DNA of 64,000 bases from Lacunisphaera limnophila (GCF_001746835.1 NZ_CP016094.1:3921501-3985500), one strand, 5' to 3'; shown: positions 9,401 through 18,321, counted from the first letter of the stretch. Numbers and translations: made by a program. Notes: generated from the letters alone by a model not told the origin.

Positions 9401-10349
9401 GGGTCGGCGGCACCGGCGCCCTGCGCAATATTTCCGGCAGCAACACCTACGGCGGCGTCGTGACCCTGACCAACACCACGCAGATCGCCGCCGACGCCGG
9501 GGACCTCACCCTCTCGGGGGCATCACCGGCGCCAACCGCACGCTCACGCTCACCGGCGCCGGCGATTTTTCCATCAACGGCATCACCACGGGCACCGGCT
9601 CCCTCAATCACAATGGCAGCGGCACCACCACCCTGACCGGCGCCAGCACCTACACCGGGGCCACCACCCTCAACGCCGGCACGCTGCGGCTCGGGGCCGA
9701 CAACCTCTTGTCGAACTCCACCGCCGTCACCGTCGCCAGCGGGGCCACGCTCGCCGTCAATGGCTTCACCGACACCATCGCCACACTCGCCGGCGCCGGC
9801 ACGGTCGACTTCGGCTCCGGTGGCACCCTCATCGCCGCCGGCGCGGGCTCCACCACCTTCTCCGGCGACCTCGCCGGCAGCGGCACGTTCACCAAGCAGG
9901 GCGCGGGGATCCTCACGCTGACCAACGACCTCACCTTCGCCGGCACCTTCAACCTCGCCGGCGGCACCCTGCAACTCAGCACCATGAACCTGGTGCTCGA
10001 CACGCTGAACATCACCGGCAACAGCATCATCGATTTCGCGGGCGTCTCCACCTTGGCCCTGACAAACTTCAGCATCAGCGGCGGCGTCACCCTCACCGTC
10101 CAGAACTGGGCCAATGCCTCGGACTATTTCTTCACGCAGTTCTGGACCGGCGCGACCCTGGATGCCACCGGCGCCGCGCCCATGAACCAGATCACCTTCA
10201 CCGGCTTTCCCGCCGCCGACACCAAGTGGCAGTCGTATGACCGCCAGGTCACGCCGGTGCCCGAGCCGTCCACCTATGGCGCGCTGCTGCTCGCGACCGC
10301 CGGCGGCCTGCTCGCCTGGCGCCGCCGGATCAGGCGCCGGGCCGCCTGA
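6439..10349 (+). pseudogene. Second PEP-CTERM beta-repeat protein, interrupted by a -1 frameshift
   Basis: A large surface protein like its upstream neighbour: signal sequence (FVAALLGSLLCGTRLLAQ, about residues 24-41), long Gly/Thr/Ala beta-strand repeats, and a PEP-CTERM tail (VPEPSTYGALLLATAGGLLAW, then RRRIRRRAA). The frame from 6439 breaks at a run of five G (9516-9520) and then reads an unrelated Pro-rich tail to a stop at 9636. The correct repeat sequence (GITGANRTLTLTGAG) continues in another frame to 10349. Adding one G restores a 1303-aa protein. As read, the product would lose its sorting signal. It could be a recent mutation, phase variation or a base-calling error in a homopolymer. 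The 3' end overlaps the convergent pxpA by 20 bp. Confidence 0.8.
7111..9500 (+). repeat. Three direct copies of an 837-bp (279-aa) unit inside the PEP-CTERM gene
   Basis: The segment GALTLGGG.AGTTATV recurs at 7282, 8119 and 8956, exactly 837 bp apart, together with shared downstream blocks such as TNTNNP-GA-I-GNLALGGANRTF, GVLNIRH-DALGTTAAG and ALRNISGTNSYAGALTLAG. Copies 1 and 2 are nearly identical at DNA level over long stretches. Copy 3 has diverged and ends near the frameshift. This shows recent in-frame tandem duplication; outer limits are approximate. Confidence 0.85.
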
Positions 10350-11079
10350 TCTCGATCCCCGCGGCCCGGAGCGCCGCGCTCAAGCCACGCGCCCATCCCA
10401 CCGGGTCGGCGCCGTCGCCGTGGAGGCAGATGGTCCCGGCCACGAGGGCCACGTCGGTGCCGTCCGTCGCCCGCACCCGCCCGGTGCGGATCAGGCGCAA
10501 AACCTGCGCGACGGCCGCGGCTTCGTCCCGGATCAACGCATCCGGCCGGTCGCGCGGGGTCAGCGTGCCATCCGCCTGATAGGTCCGGTCGGCGAACACC
10601 TCGCTGACCACCACCAACCCCTCGCGCGCCTGCGCCGCCCGCACCAGCTCGCTGCCGGCGAGGGCATACAGCCGGAGATTTTTATCCACCTCCCGCACGG
10701 CCTGCACGACCGCCGCCGCCAGTTCGCGGTCCCGCGATACCTGGTTGTAGAGGGCGCCATGCAATTTCACGTGATGCAGCGCGACGCCGGCCTGGCCGGC
10801 GATCCCCTGCAACTGTTTCACCTGCGCCTGGACCAATGCCGCCGCCTCCTGGGGTGTCACCGGCCATTCGCGGCGTCCAAAGTTTTCCGGGTCCGCAAAC
10901 CCCGGGTGCGCCCCGACGGCGACCCCGTGCCGCTGCGCCAAGGCCACCGTCGCCCACATCGTGGCCACGTCACCCGCGTGCGCGCCGCACGCGATGTTGA
11001 CCGAGGTGAGGAACGGCATCAGGGCCGCGTCGTGCCCCCCACCCTCGCCGAGATCCCCGTTGAGGTCGACCGGGGGCAT
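10330..11079 (-). CDS. pxpA: 5-oxoprolinase subunit A (LamB/YcsF family)
   Basis: Subunit of the prokaryotic ATP-dependent 5-oxoprolinase that converts 5-oxoproline (pyroglutamate) to glutamate. The 249-aa product begins MPPVDLNGDLGEG (family hallmark DLNxDxGEG) and carries SVNIACGAHAGD, AVGAHPGFADPENFGRR, VKLHGALYN, SEVFADRTYQADGTLTPR and ICLHGDG, all typical of YcsF. It is third in a pxpB-pxpC-pxpA operon, 4 bp after pxpC. Its 3' end overlaps the PEP-CTERM gene tail to tail. Confidence 0.93.
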   Translation of the reverse strand: MPPVDLNGDLGEGGGHDAALMPFLTSVNIACGAHAGDVATMWATVALAQRHGVAVGAHPGFADPENFGRREWPVTPQEAAALVQAQVKQLQGIAGQAGVALHHVKLHGALYNQVSRDRELAAAVVQAVREVDKNLRLYALAGSELVRAAQAREGLVVVSEVFADRTYQADGTLTPRDRPDALIRDEAAAVAQVLRLIRTGRVRATDGTDVALVAGTICLHGDGADPVGWARGLSAALRAAGIEIRRPGA

Positions 11080-11083
11080 GGCG

Positions 11084-12073
11084 TCAGCCGGCCAGTCGCG
11101 CCAGGCCCAGCCGCACGCGGGTCAGATCACGCTCGCGCTTCAGCTGGAGATCCAGTGCCACCACGAGCGGAATCCGCGAGAAGGTGACTTTCTCCCCCGG
11201 CCGCAGCTGGGTGAACCGCCCGATGTCCACGGCCGCCACCGCCGCAATCCGCGGGTACCCGCCGACCGACTGCCGGCTCGGCAGCAGCACGATCGGCTGG
11301 CCGGAGGGAGGCACCTGCACGAGGCCGGTGTTCACTGCGGCGGAGATCATTTCGCGCGGCGGCGCCAGCAGCAGCTCCGGCCCATGCAAGCGCACACCCA
11401 TGCGGTCGGCCTCGCGCGTGGCTTCCCACGCCGAGGCGAAGAATGCTTTCTGGGCCTCGGCCGCAAACCAGTCCCACTCCGGACCGCACATCGCCCGCAC
11501 CACGCCGGCCGGCGCGGGCTGGCCCAGTGTCTCGGGGCGCACGGTCCAGACTGTGCCGCGCTGGCCCCGCACTTTCAACGAGGCGAGCACCGCGGCCGAC
11601 CGCTCGCCCGGACCATAACACGGCAGGACATCGCCCGCCGCGAGCGGGCGGCCTTCATGGCCGCCGATCCCGGCGCGCCGGTAGGTGGAGCGGCTGCCCA
11701 TCACCAGCGGCACGTCAATGCCGCCCGCGACGGCGAGCCACGCCCGCAGGCCCGCCCGGGCCACGCCAAAAACCAGCTTCTCCCCCGCCGCCACGCGCAC
11801 CGCGCGATCCCGGGGCAACGGCTCGCCTCCGATCGTGGGCTCGAAATCCCCGCCGTTCCACGCCACGAGGGTCTCGCGCTCGAACTGCAGCTCCGGCCCC
11901 GTCTGCGCGATCTCGATCAACGCGGCGTTCTCGTCGTTGCCCACCACCAGGTTCGCCACGCGCGCGGCAAAGGCATCGAGCGCTCCGCCGACCGCCACGC
12001 CGTACTGCTGGTAACCCGGCCGGCCCAGGTCCTGCACCGTCGTCAACAACCCCGGCTTGAGCACGCGGATCAT
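11084..12073 (-). CDS. pxpC: 5-oxoprolinase subunit C (biotin-dependent carboxyltransferase-like)
   Basis: Large subunit of the PxpBC complex of 5-oxoprolinase (KipA/YbgK family, 329 aa). I start at ATG 12073 (MIRVLKPGLLTTVQDLGRPGYQQYG) because an AGGAGGT Shine-Dalgarno lies six bases upstream (12080-12086) and the start overlaps the pxpB stop as ATGA. Family motifs are TTVQDLGRPG, GALDAFAARVAN and the C-terminal SRQSVGGYPRIAAV. An older name, allophanate hydrolase subunit 2, is less likely because pxpA is in the operon. Confidence 0.92.
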   Translation of the reverse strand: MIRVLKPGLLTTVQDLGRPGYQQYGVAVGGALDAFAARVANLVVGNDENAALIEIAQTGPELQFERETLVAWNGGDFEPTIGGEPLPRDRAVRVAAGEKLVFGVARAGLRAWLAVAGGIDVPLVMGSRSTYRRAGIGGHEGRPLAAGDVLPCYGPGERSAAVLASLKVRGQRGTVWTVRPETLGQPAPAGVVRAMCGPEWDWFAAEAQKAFFASAWEATREADRMGVRLHGPELLLAPPREMISAAVNTGLVQVPPSGQPIVLLPSRQSVGGYPRIAAVAAVDIGRFTQLRPGEKVTFSRIPLVVALDLQLKRERDLTRVRLGLARLAG

Positions 12074-12777
12074 GCGCGGACCTCCTGCCACTGGGCGAAT
12101 TCCGCCGGCGTGATGGGCTTGAAGGTCACTTCATCCCCGGCCTGCAGCAGCACCGGCGGATTCTGCTCCGGCCGAAACAGCCGCAGCGGCGTCCGGCCGA
12201 TGAGATTCCACCCACCAGGCGTGGACTGCGGATAAATTCCGGTCTGTTCCCCGCCGATCGCGACCGAACCGACCGGCACGGACATGCGCGGCTTGGCGTG
12301 ACGCGGGGTCACCAGTTCCTTCGGCAGTCCGCCCAGATAGGGAAAGCCCGGCGCAAAACCGATCAGGTGCACCCGGTAACTCGCCCGGCTGTGCCGTTTC
12401 ACCACCTCGTCCGGAAACAGTTTCGCCTGCGCCGCCACCCGCCCCAGGTCAGGGCCGTATTCTCCGCCGTAACAAACCGGGATCTCAACATGCCGCGGCT
12501 TCACCTTGGCGGACTTGGGCGGATCCTTCAGGCGCTCGCGCACGCGGGCCGAAAGCCAGTTCACAATCTCATTCTCCGGAGCCCCTGCCTCGACCACCCG
12601 TCTTACGTCGTAAAACACCGTCACCGTCGTGTAAGCCGGAGCCACTTCACTCACCCCGGGCAGCGGCTCCGCCGCCAAAGCCCGCCACGCCGTCTGCACC
12701 TGACGGTGGATCGACTCGTTGATCCAGTCGCCAAAGACGAGCATGAGCGCACTGTCGCCCAAGGGTGTGATCTGCAT
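12070..12777 (-). CDS. pxpB: 5-oxoprolinase subunit B (KipI/YbgJ family)
   Basis: Small subunit pairing with PxpC (235 aa). It starts MQITPLGDSALMLVFGD (family: PLGDxALxVxFG). It also has VEIPVCYGGEYGPDL, HLIGFAPGFPYLGGLP and the C-terminal GWNLIGRTPLRLF segments, all diagnostic of the KipI family. It is the first gene of the operon; a 4-bp overlap with pxpC suggests coupled translation. It is divergent from the lipoprotein-resB-resC unit with about 127 bp between starts. Confidence 0.92.
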   Translation of the reverse strand: MQITPLGDSALMLVFGDWINESIHRQVQTAWRALAAEPLPGVSEVAPAYTTVTVFYDVRRVVEAGAPENEIVNWLSARVRERLKDPPKSAKVKPRHVEIPVCYGGEYGPDLGRVAAQAKLFPDEVVKRHSRASYRVHLIGFAPGFPYLGGLPKELVTPRHAKPRMSVPVGSVAIGGEQTGIYPQSTPGGWNLIGRTPLRLFRPEQNPPVLLQAGDEVTFKPITPAEFAQWQEVRA

Positions 12778-12904
12778 GCCTCTGCCTTAAGGGTTGTTGC
12801 GCGTTTCGCAGCCAAAATCTCCATCTAATTCCAACTTGCCGCCCCACTCATACATTTCTGTAAAGATTGCGGTTCATCCGGGATTGTTATGCTGTCGTAC
12901 CAGC

Positions 12905-13570
12905 ATGTCACCACGCCTTACCCCATTCATCCTGCTCCTGACCACGCTCGTGCTGCTCACCGGCTGCAAAGACCGGCAAATCACCGCCTACCGCGCCCCG
13001 AAGGATCCCGCCGCCCCCGTGCCGGTCGCCCCGGCGATGACCCCGGGCAACCAACTCCCGCCCGATCACCCGCCGGTCGGCGGCGCGAGCGGAACGCCCG
13101 CCGCGATGCCGGGTGGTGACATGGCCACCATGGCCAACACGGCCGTGCCCACGGCGGGCGGCAACGACCTGAAGTGGATCGCCCCGGCGGCCTGGACCCC
13201 CAAGAGCGGTTCCTCGATGCGCAAGGGCAGCTACGCGGTCAAAGGCAACGGCGCCGAGGCCGATTTGGCCATCACCGCCTTCCCTGGCGACACCGGCGGG
13301 CTTCACGCCAATATCAATCGCTGGCGCGGCCAGGTTGGCCTGGCCCCGGCCAGCCCCGCCGAACTCGACGCGGCCGTCCAGCACCTCGATGGCCAGGGCC
13401 TCCACTACGACGTGGTCGACCTCGCCGGCCCCTCCGGCACCCGCCTCCTGGGCGCCATCACCTCTTTCAATGGCAACAGCTGGTTCTTCAAGCTGATGGG
13501 CCCCGACGCCCTCGTGGCGGCCGAGAAGCCCGCCTTCCTCCAGTTCCTCCAAACCGTGCAGGCCCCCTGA
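12905..13570 (+). CDS. Lipoprotein of unknown function upstream of resB
   Basis: Predicted 221-aa lipoprotein. From ATG 12905 the signal FILLLTTLVLLTGC gives a lipobox with Cys21. A Pro/Ala/Met-rich linker (about 40-80) is followed by a compact domain: WIAPAAWTPKSGSSMRKGSY, then AITAFPGDTGGLHANINRWR and a C-terminal LMGPDALVAAEKPAFLQFL. The stop is four bases before resB, so it is almost certainly co-transcribed with resBC and may take part in cytochrome c assembly at the membrane or be cargo of the same pathway. I do not recognise a named family. There is no CXXCH, so it does not itself bind c-type heme. The ORF is open further upstream, but only this start gives a signal peptide. Confidence 0.7.
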   Translation: MSPRLTPFILLLTTLVLLTGCKDRQITAYRAPKDPAAPVPVAPAMTPGNQLPPDHPPVGGASGTPAAMPGGDMATMANTAVPTAGGNDLKWIAPAAWTPKSGSSMRKGSYAVKGNGAEADLAITAFPGDTGGLHANINRWRGQVGLAPASPAELDAAVQHLDGQGLHYDVVDLAGPSGTRLLGAITSFNGNSWFFKLMGPDALVAAEKPAFLQFLQTVQAP

Positions 13571-13574
13571 TCCG

Positions 13575-14741
13575 ATGACTCCACTCATTCGCCAGTTCCG
13601 CGATTTCTTCGTCTCCCTCCAGCTCACGGTCGTGCTGCTGATCCTCTCGCTGCTGCTCGTCTTCGTGGCGACCCTCGACCAGGTCAACCTCGGCATCTGG
13701 GCGGTGCAGGAAAAATACTTCCGCAGCTTCTTCGTCCTCTGGCGGCTGCCGGATTCCAACCTCGCGCTCCCCGTCTTCCCGGGCGGCTACTTCATCGGCG
13801 GGCTGCTGCTGATCAATCTCATCGCCGCGCACATCTACCGCTTCAGCCTCACCTGGAAAAAATTCGGCATCCAGCTCACCCACGGCGGCCTCATCGTCCT
13901 GCTCGTCGGCGAATTGATCACCGGCATCCTGCAAAAGGACAGCTCCATGCGCCTCGAGGAAGGCCAGACCAAGGCCTACTCCGAGAGCTTCCGTGACCAC
14001 GAGCTCGCGCTGCTCGACCGCACCGATCCGGCCTTCGACGAGGTCGTCGCCGTCCCCGAGGCCGTCCTCGCCGACCAAGGCAGCATCCAGCACCCGAAGC
14101 TTCCTTTCCAGGTCAACGTAAAGGCCTTCTACGCCAACGCCTCGATGCAGATGGGCGCACCCGCCGCCCGGCCCGGCGATCCCGTCGCCACCCAGGGTAT
14201 CGGCAGCCGCGTGCAGGTTGTGCCGATGCCGCTCACCTACAAACCCGATGAGATCAACACGCCCGCCGCCTTTGTGGAGATCGTCGGGCCCTCCGGCCCG
14301 ATCGGTACCTGGGCCGTCTCGCCGCTCGTCGGCATGCCCCAAACTTTCTCCTTCGAGGGCCGCACCTGGGAAATCGTTCTGCGCCTCAAGCGCCACTACT
14401 ATCCCTTCTCCATCAACCTGCTCCAGGTGACCCACGACAAATACCCAGGCACCGAGATCCCCAAGAACTTCGCCAGCCGCATCCGCCTCAAGGACGATGC
14501 CGGCCATGAGGACCGCGAGGTCGTGATCTTCATGAACAACCCGCTCCGCCACGGCGGCCACACGTTCTACCAGTATCAGATGAACGCCGCCGGCAAGATG
14601 TCGGCTTTCCAGGTCGTCCGCAACCCCGGCTGGCTGATGCCCTACATCGCCTGCATCCTCATGGGCATCGGCCTCACCTGGCAGTTCAGCTACTCCCTTC
14701 TTGGTTTCATCAAAAAGCGCTCCGCCGCCGCCGCCCAATGA
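13575..14741 (+). CDS. resB: Cytochrome c biogenesis protein ResB (Ccs1)
   Basis: Membrane component of system II cytochrome c maturation; with ResC/CcsA it delivers heme to apocytochromes outside the membrane. The 388-aa product has N-terminal helices LTVVLLILSLLLVFVATLDQ and FIGGLLLINLIAAHIYRF, a third near residue 105-120 (GLIVLLVGELITGIL), a long extracytoplasmic region, and a final helix (YIACILMGIGLTWQFSYSLL) before a basic tail. The ResB region with HGGHTFYQYQMN near the last helix is typical. It overlaps resC by ATGA. The cargo is obvious from the context: six cytochrome genes and a heme chemoreceptor lie next door on the other strand. Confidence 0.88.
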   Translation: MTPLIRQFRDFFVSLQLTVVLLILSLLLVFVATLDQVNLGIWAVQEKYFRSFFVLWRLPDSNLALPVFPGGYFIGGLLLINLIAAHIYRFSLTWKKFGIQLTHGGLIVLLVGELITGILQKDSSMRLEEGQTKAYSESFRDHELALLDRTDPAFDEVVAVPEAVLADQGSIQHPKLPFQVNVKAFYANASMQMGAPAARPGDPVATQGIGSRVQVVPMPLTYKPDEINTPAAFVEIVGPSGPIGTWAVSPLVGMPQTFSFEGRTWEIVLRLKRHYYPFSINLLQVTHDKYPGTEIPKNFASRIRLKDDAGHEDREVVIFMNNPLRHGGHTFYQYQMNAAGKMSAFQVVRNPGWLMPYIACILMGIGLTWQFSYSLLGFIKKRSAAAAQ

Positions 14742-16657
14742 AAAAGTTCCTCCCTCTCATCGTCCTGCTCCTCGGCGTCGTTTACCTCGCCTCGACGCTG
14801 CGCCCCGAGAAAAACCCGACCGGGTTTGACCTCGCCGGCTTTGGCCGCGTCCCCGTCCTCGTCAACGGCCGCATCAAGCCGCTCGACACGGTCGCCCGCA
14901 CCTCCCTGCTCACCATGCAGGCCCGCCAGCGCGTCAGCTCGCCGGAAACCGGCACGTTTGTCAGCTCGCCCTCCGAGTGGCTCGCGACGGTCTTCTTCGA
15001 TGCCGCCAAGGCCGACACTTTTCCCATCATCAAGATCGACTCCCCCGAGGTGCTGAGTCTCCTCGGCCTGGAGGAAAAGGACATCCGCATCGAGTACGAC
15101 AGCGTGGCCAAGCGCACGATGGCCGTGCTCGGCTTCCTCCCCTCGACCAAGTCCCGTTTCTCCTACGCCCAGCTGAAGCCCAGGCTGCCCGAGCTCGACC
15201 GCCAGGGCCGCCTGGCCGAACCCGTCGAGTCCCAGCTGCGCACGCCGTTCCAGAAGCAGGTCATCGCCGTCCGCAACCGCGTCATCCTCTACCTTCAGCT
15301 GCGCCTCTCCGTGCAGATGCCCGAATCCACGGACTTCCTCACCGAGCTCGAGCTCTTTGAGAAGGCCTTGCCCGCCGGCATCGCCGCCGTCCTCGCCAAG
15401 CAGCGGGGCGAAGCCCACAGCACCGAGGCCCTCGGCGTCATGAAGGAAATGGCCGACCGTTTCGCCTACATGGAGCAACTGGGCCACCTGCGCCTCGTGC
15501 CGCCCGCCGACGGCGACAACGATCCCAGCCACTGGGAACTTACCGGCACGACCCTCCTCGGGTCCTTCGGCACCGGCAAGATCAACCCCACCGTCATGGA
15601 GTACGCCCGCCTCGGTCAGGCCTGGCGCAAGGGCGACACGGCCACTTTCAACCGCATCGTCGCCTCCCTGCATGACCAACTCGAGCCCCGCTACCCCGAG
15701 GCCATGCGCAAGAGCGACATCGAGTCCCGCTTCAACGCCGCCGGCCCGTTCTACAGCAGCATGACGCTCTACGTCTGGGCCTTCCTGCTCGCGGTCGTCT
15801 CCTGGCTCAAGTGGCCGGAACAGCTCGGCCGCGCCGCGTTCTGGCTCCTCACCCTCGCCTTTGTCTCCACCAGCGCCGGCATTTTCGCCCGCATGTGGCT
15901 GGAGGGCCGTCCGCCGGTCACCAACCTCTACTCCTCTGCCCTCTTCGTCGGCTGGGGTGCCGTCTTCCTCTGTCTCTTCCTCGAGAAATTCTACCGCAAC
16001 GCCATCGGCAGCGTGGCCGGCGGCCTCATCGGCTTCGCCACCCTGCTAATTGCCCATCACCTCTCGCTGAGCGGTGACACCCTCGAGATGATGCGCGCCG
16101 TCCTGGATTCCAACTTCTGGTTGGCGACGCACGTGATCATCATCACCATCGGCTACTCGGCCACCTTCCTCGCGGGCTTCCTCGCCGCGATCTACGTCGC
16201 CCGCGGCCTGCTCACCCGGACGCTGGACAAGACCACGGCCGACGCCCTCACCCGCATGGTCTACGGCATCGTGTGCTTCGCCACCCTCTTCAGCCTCGTC
16301 GGCACCGTGCTCGGCGGCATCTGGGCCGACCAGTCCTGGGGCCGCTTCTGGGGCTGGGACCCGAAGGAGAACGGCGCCCTGCTCATCGTCATCTGGAACG
16401 CCGTCATCCTCCACGCCCGCTGGGGCGGCATCGTGAAGCAGCGCGGCCTGATGGGCCTCGCCCTCTTCGGCAACATTGTCACGAGCTGGAGCTGGTTCGG
16501 CACCAACATGCTGGGCGTCGGCCTCCACAGCTATGGCTTCATGGACGCCGCCTTCTACTGGCTCATCGCCTTTGTCTCCAGCCAGCTGCTGCTGATCGCG
16601 CTGACGTTGATCCCGCTCGAGAAATGGCGGAGCTTCCGGACGCCGGCCACGGCCTGA
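14738..16657 (+). CDS. resC: Cytochrome c biogenesis protein CcsA/ResC with long N-terminal extension
   Basis: Heme handling and export partner of ResB (system II). The C-terminal half is a multi-helix CcsA domain with the WWD-type heme-binding motif (WGRFWGWDPKENGALLIVIW) and conserved His residues on either side (LLIAHHLSLSG, NFWLATHVII, GVGLHSYGF). The first about 340 residues (one helix near residues 4-20, then a soluble extracytoplasmic part) are an extension absent from short CcsA proteins. The length is 639 aa. It starts within the resB stop. Its stop at 16657 abuts the convergent chemoreceptor gene with no spacer and no terminator. Confidence 0.9.
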   Translation: MKKFLPLIVLLLGVVYLASTLRPEKNPTGFDLAGFGRVPVLVNGRIKPLDTVARTSLLTMQARQRVSSPETGTFVSSPSEWLATVFFDAAKADTFPIIKIDSPEVLSLLGLEEKDIRIEYDSVAKRTMAVLGFLPSTKSRFSYAQLKPRLPELDRQGRLAEPVESQLRTPFQKQVIAVRNRVILYLQLRLSVQMPESTDFLTELELFEKALPAGIAAVLAKQRGEAHSTEALGVMKEMADRFAYMEQLGHLRLVPPADGDNDPSHWELTGTTLLGSFGTGKINPTVMEYARLGQAWRKGDTATFNRIVASLHDQLEPRYPEAMRKSDIESRFNAAGPFYSSMTLYVWAFLLAVVSWLKWPEQLGRAAFWLLTLAFVSTSAGIFARMWLEGRPPVTNLYSSALFVGWGAVFLCLFLEKFYRNAIGSVAGGLIGFATLLIAHHLSLSGDTLEMMRAVLDSNFWLATHVIIITIGYSATFLAGFLAAIYVARGLLTRTLDKTTADALTRMVYGIVCFATLFSLVGTVLGGIWADQSWGRFWGWDPKENGALLIVIWNAVILHARWGGIVKQRGLMGLALFGNIVTSWSWFGTNMLGVGLHSYGFMDAAFYWLIAFVSSQLLLIALTLIPLEKWRSFRTPATA

Positions 16658-18196
16658 TTAACCAGCGGCTCCGGTCAAGCTGAGGGACTCGCGCACCGGC
16701 TGGCGGAAAACATCTGGGCCGCCACCGAGTGCTTCCTCTGTGGCGGGGGCGCCCCCATCGATCAGGCTGGCCAGCGCCTGCACGGCGGCATCGAGCTGCT
16801 CGGACTGCCCGGCCAGCTGCTGCGCCGAAGCGGCGTTCTGGTCCGCGCCCGCCGCATTCCGCTGCGTCACCTCATCCATCTCGCGCGCGGCCTGGTTGAT
16901 CTGGCCGACGCCCGCCGCCTGCTCCCGGCTGGCCTGGCTGATGCCGGCCACCAGCTGGCCCAGCCGCTCCGTGGCCTGGGCGTTGCCCACGATTGCAGCA
17001 CGGACCTGGGCGAAATCACGCTGGGTTTCCTGCAGATGCTGGCGCGAGTTTTCCAGCAGCCCCTCGGTGGTCTTCGCCGCCTCGGCGGAGCGCCGGGCGA
17101 GGTTGCGGACCTCCTCGGCCACCACAGCGAATCCGCTGCCGGCCTCGCCGGCGCGCGCGGCCTCGACCGCCGCATTGAGGGCCAGGATGTTGGTTTGGAA
17201 GGCGATCTCGTCGATCGTGCGGATGATCTTCGCGGTCTCGGCGCCGGCCGTGACGGCCTGCGCCAGCGTCCCTTCCATCTGCGCCGACAGGCCGGCGATG
17301 CGCTGGTAATTGGGGGTGACCTCGTCCCGCACCGTGGTCTCGGCCTGGCTGGCCGCCTCGGCGTTCTGCTTGGTCATGCCGGACAGCTCCTCCAGCGAGG
17401 CGCCGGTCTCCTCGATGGCGGCCGCCTGCTGGCTGGCCCCGGCGGCCATCGACTGGCTGGACGTCGCGATGGTGCGCGCCGCCTCCCCGACCGCCCCGGC
17501 CTGCACCCCGAGCCGGGTCGCGATGGCCTGCAACGGCCGCACCACCTGGCGGCGGATGAGATACAGCGTGAGCAGGGCGACGCCCCCCAGCAAAAAGACC
17601 GAGGTCAGCACTGTGCTGCGCAACATGTCCGACTGCAGGCGCTGCGCCGCGCCGGTCCACTGCACACGGCTTTGCTTGAGCGACTCATTGCTGAATTGAT
17701 AGGCGATGATTCCCGCCACCGCCCGCCCGCGGTAGTTCTTATGGCACTCGAAGCACGATTCCGTGACGGCCATGGGACGATAAATGATGAAGGAGTCGTC
17801 CGTCTGCTGCTTCACCACCTCGGGCGATTTCAAGAGGCCCTGCAGCGCCTCGGGCAGGGGCCGTTTCAACGCCTCCGGGCGGGAGCTGTAGAGGACCTTG
17901 CCCTTGGTGCCGTAGACCGAAAGCTCCTGCACCCCCTGCACCTTGCGCTGTTCCTCGACGAGGAAGCGCACCTTGTCCATCTCGCCCTCCGACATGGCGT
18001 CGACAATCGCGCTTTCCGTGGCATGTTCCAGGGTCTCGATCCACTGCCACTGGTCGGCTTCCTCATGGCGCAGGTTGTCGGCCGCGAGCGCCTTGACCAG
18101 GCTGTTGCTGCGCTGCCACTGCACGGCCTGCGAGCCGAGGTAGATGGCCGAGATGCCACCGAGGAGGGAGAGGAGGATTTTGCCGTTGAGGGTCAT
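16658..18196 (-). CDS. Methyl-accepting chemotaxis protein with periplasmic c-type heme motif
   Basis: Transmembrane chemoreceptor of 512 aa. From ATG 18196 ([14 protein letters not shown]): helix 1 at about 5-25, a periplasmic sensor to about 195 (DUF3365/Tll0287-like) with CFECH at residues 148-152, helix 2 ([15 protein letters not shown]), a HAMP-like linker, then a cytoplasmic coiled coil with the kinase-control tip ([20 protein letters not shown], then [17 protein letters not shown]). CXXCH in a periplasmic domain implies covalent heme and hence redox, oxygen or NO sensing (inference). It is the last gene on the minus strand of the cytochrome island, 142 bp after the 11-heme gene, and convergent with resC, whose product would be needed to attach the heme. 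The ORF is open 14 codons further up, but ATG 18196 fits the first helix. Confidence 0.9.
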   Translation of the reverse strand: MTLNGKILLSLLGGISAIYLGSQAVQWQRSNSLVKALAADNLRHEEADQWQWIETLEHATESAIVDAMSEGEMDKVRFLVEEQRKVQGVQELSVYGTKGKVLYSSRPEALKRPLPEALQGLLKSPEVVKQQTDDSFIIYRPMAVTESCFECHKNYRGRAVAGIIAYQFSNESLKQSRVQWTGAAQRLQSDMLRSTVLTSVFLLGGVALLTLYLIRRQVVRPLQAIATRLGVQAGAVGEAARTIATSSQSMAAGASQQAAAIEETGASLEELSGMTKQNAEAASQAETTVRDEVTPNYQRIAGLSAQMEGTLAQAVTAGAETAKIIRTIDEIAFQTNILALNAAVEAARAGEAGSGFAVVAEEVRNLARRSAEAAKTTEGLLENSRQHLQETQRDFAQVRAAIVGNAQATERLGQLVAGISQASREQAAGVGQINQAAREMDEVTQRNAAGADQNAASAQQLAGQSEQLDAAVQALASLIDGGAPATEEALGGGPDVFRQPVRESLSLTGAAG

Positions 18197-18286
18197 GGTT
18201 GTTCCATCGGCCCGCGTGAGCGGGTCGCTGACAGGCAACCGGACAGCGTGGAATGCTGTTACCTCTCGCAGGGATTAACGGCACAA

Positions 18287-18321
18287 CCGGCCTGGGACTG
18301 AAACCCAGCCGGCCTTTTTTT
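18287..18321 (+). terminator. Intrinsic terminator-like hairpin reading on the plus strand
   Basis: CCGGCCTGGG (18287-18296) pairs with CCCAGCCGG (18304-18312) with one bulged base, followed by CC and seven T (18315-18321). The T run is on the plus strand, although both flanking genes are on the minus strand. It could end transcripts reading through from resC antisense to the chemoreceptor gene. On the minus strand the same hairpin lies in the chemoreceptor leader, without a good T run. Confidence 0.6.

Noticed and set aside
7111-9500. CRISPR-like periodic repeat
   Set aside because: Unit length is 837 bp and stays in frame within a coding sequence; no 20-50 bp repeat/spacer pattern and no cas genes.
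10330-10349. Loss of the pxpA 3' end by the neighbouring gene
   Set aside because: Both proteins read intact to their normal C-termini; it is simply a 20-bp tail-to-tail overlap.
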